NCBI GenBank assembly: GCA_049647585.1
Contig: JBARXY010000024.1
Location: forward strand, 1-22,283
Source of the DNA: JAGQSZ01 sp049647585
GTDB lineage: Bacteria > Actinomycetota > Acidimicrobiia > Acidimicrobiales > Microtrichaceae
Length of the DNA: 22,283 nucleotides
Direction of reading: 5' to 3'
In this document: piece by piece, positions 21,253-22,283 of the stretch
Layout of the letters: each line of letters begins with the position of its first letter
How positions within the stretch are numbered: position 1 is the stretch's first letter
Notes under the pieces: model-generated
Told to the model about the DNA's origin: nothing
The model's database searches: none
Seen by the model: the letters and a program-made list of their open reading frames with translations, nothing else
Position numbers and translations under genes: made by a program

Positions 21253-22283
21253 CCGGTCCCGACAACGGCAGCACCAGTCCGACCGAGCATGGCTCACGTG
21301 AGTTGCTTGATACCCGCGAGCATCCCCGACTCGTTGCCTTGGGACTCCTGCTGATTCTGGTGCTGATGGGCGGAGGGGTCGCTGGCCTGGCAGCATCGCT
21401 GGGCTCCGGTGGAAAGGCCGAAGTCGTCCAGGTTGTCGTTCCCAGATCGGCCGGTCGCACCGCTGTCGCTGCTCAGACGCAGTTGGAACGACTCGGCCTG
21501 ATCGTCGAGATCGAGTACGAGAGTAATGAATTGATTGCCTCGGGAACGGTCGTTTCCCAGAATCCGATAGCCGGAAGTCGACTTGAGGCCGGCCAACTCG
21601 TGACGCTGGCGGTCAGCGACGGACCCGCGGGGATAGAGGTCCCGGATCTGAGAGGGTTGCACGGCGCCGAGGCGGCTTCATTGCTTCAGACGGTCGGCCT
21701 GCTGTCGAAGGGCGAGCAGGTTTACGACGACGCGGTGCGCGTCGGAGAGGTGGTCGGATCGAGCCCGGCGACTGGCGCCCGTGCGGTTCCCGGCAGCACC
21801 GTGGTGATCAAAGTTTCGAAGGGGCCGGCTCCCAGAACTGTTCCTCCTGTCGTCGACGTCCCCGACGCCGAGGCAATGGCCGCCATCGCCCGCGCCGAGT
21901 TGAAGATCGGCAAGATCAGCTACAAGACGGGATCGGGCAAACCTGGAGGGACGATTATTTCGGCCTCACCCGAGGCCGGTGCCCAGGTTCCCCGCAACAT
22001 GCCGATCAACCTGGTGATCGCGAGGGATCCGGGACCTCTTCTGGTGCCCGACCTAGTCGGATTGACCAGCACCGTCGCCCAACAGGTGGCCCGCGATGCC
22101 GGAGTGAAGGTCTCGGCCCGGGAAGAGGCCGTGCCTGCCGGCGACAGCCGTGACGGACTGGTCGTCTCCCAATCTCCGGTGGCGGGGACAGCTGTAGCCG
22201 CCGGAGGCTCGATGACCATCCAGGTCGCGTCGGCGCCTGAGCCCCCACCGTCCACTCCACCTCCCACCGACGGAACCCAAGGC
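21249..22283 (+). CDS. Membrane-anchored PASTA protein without kinase domain (second; 3' end beyond window)
   Basis: The frame starts at ATG 21249, overlapping the previous stop, with GGGAAGG 8 nt upstream, and is open for 345 codons to the window edge. After an about 26-residue cytoplasmic tail, one membrane segment lies at about 27-50. Four PASTA-like units follow (about 60-128, 129-194, 195-261, 262-328), with signatures such as VSQNPIAG, VGSSPATG, ISASPEAG and VSQSPVAG. The third unit begins atypically (VPPVVDVPDAEAM). A Pro/Thr-rich segment begins at about 329. No catalytic domain is present in the visible part; one could lie beyond the edge. It differs enough from its neighbour (N-terminal tail, unit sequences) to be an old rather than recent duplicate. 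Confidence 0.88.
   Translation, partial: MTGPDNGSTSPTEHGSRELLDTREHPRLVALGLLLILVLMGGGVAGLAASLGSGGKAEVVQVVVPRSAGRTAVAAQTQLERLGLIVEIEYESNELIASGTVVSQNPIAGSRLEAGQLVTLAVSDGPAGIEVPDLRGLHGAEAASLLQTVGLLSKGEQVYDDAVRVGEVVGSSPATGARAVPGSTVVIKVSKGPAPRTVPPVVDVPDAEAMAAIARAELKIGKISYKTGSGKPGGTIISASPEAGAQVPRNMPINLVIARDPGPLLVPDLVGLTSTVAQQVARDAGVKVSAREEAVPAGDSRDGLVVSQSPVAGTAVAAGGSMTIQVASAPEPPPSTPPPTDGTQG

Overview
The window is a stretch of high-GC actinobacterial chromosome. Evidence for this is the GC-rich coding bias, frequent GTG and TTG starts, ATGA/GTGA stop-start overlaps, and above all the fhaA-fhaB-pstP-rodA-pbpA-pknB cell-growth cluster that is typical of Actinobacteria. The Thr/Ser-rich tails on exported proteins, the large LamG/PKD surface protein and the extra PASTA proteins fit a non-mycobacterial lineage; a member of the class Acidimicrobiia is my best guess, but that is inference.

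Left part (1-6125, minus strand): a very large secreted mosaic protein (beta-propeller-like repeats, Fn3-like, two LamG, two PKD domains), cut off by the window start, is preceded by a small probable lipoprotein gene with its own promoter. Upstream of these is a DUF1972-type GT4 glycosyltransferase.

Middle (6126-12145): across a divergent intergenic region lies a plus-strand pair, a TagD-like nucleotidyltransferase and a polytopic GT-C-like membrane protein. A tRNA-Leu(CAG) gene on the minus strand follows. Then comes a tight minus-strand operon of GT2 glycosyltransferase, NodB-type deacetylase and a second polytopic GT-C-like protein. This middle part looks like a set of envelope-glycan genes.

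Right part (12146-22283, plus strand): one long, closely coupled operon begins with a probable leaderless fhaA. It then encodes FhaB, a PP2C phosphatase (PstP) with an unusually long acidic/repeat linker, RodA (SEDS glycosyltransferase), PbpA (class B penicillin-binding protein), PknB (Ser/Thr kinase with four PASTA units), and two further membrane-anchored PASTA proteins that have no kinase domain. The last is cut by the window end. The genes fit together as a phospho-signalling module (kinase, phosphatase, two phosphothreonine-reading FHA proteins) controlling an elongation-type peptidoglycan synthase (RodA plus PbpA). The three consecutive PASTA proteins, with twelve PASTA units in total, are the most unusual feature of the window.

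No mobile element, CRISPR array, prophage or defence system is visible.
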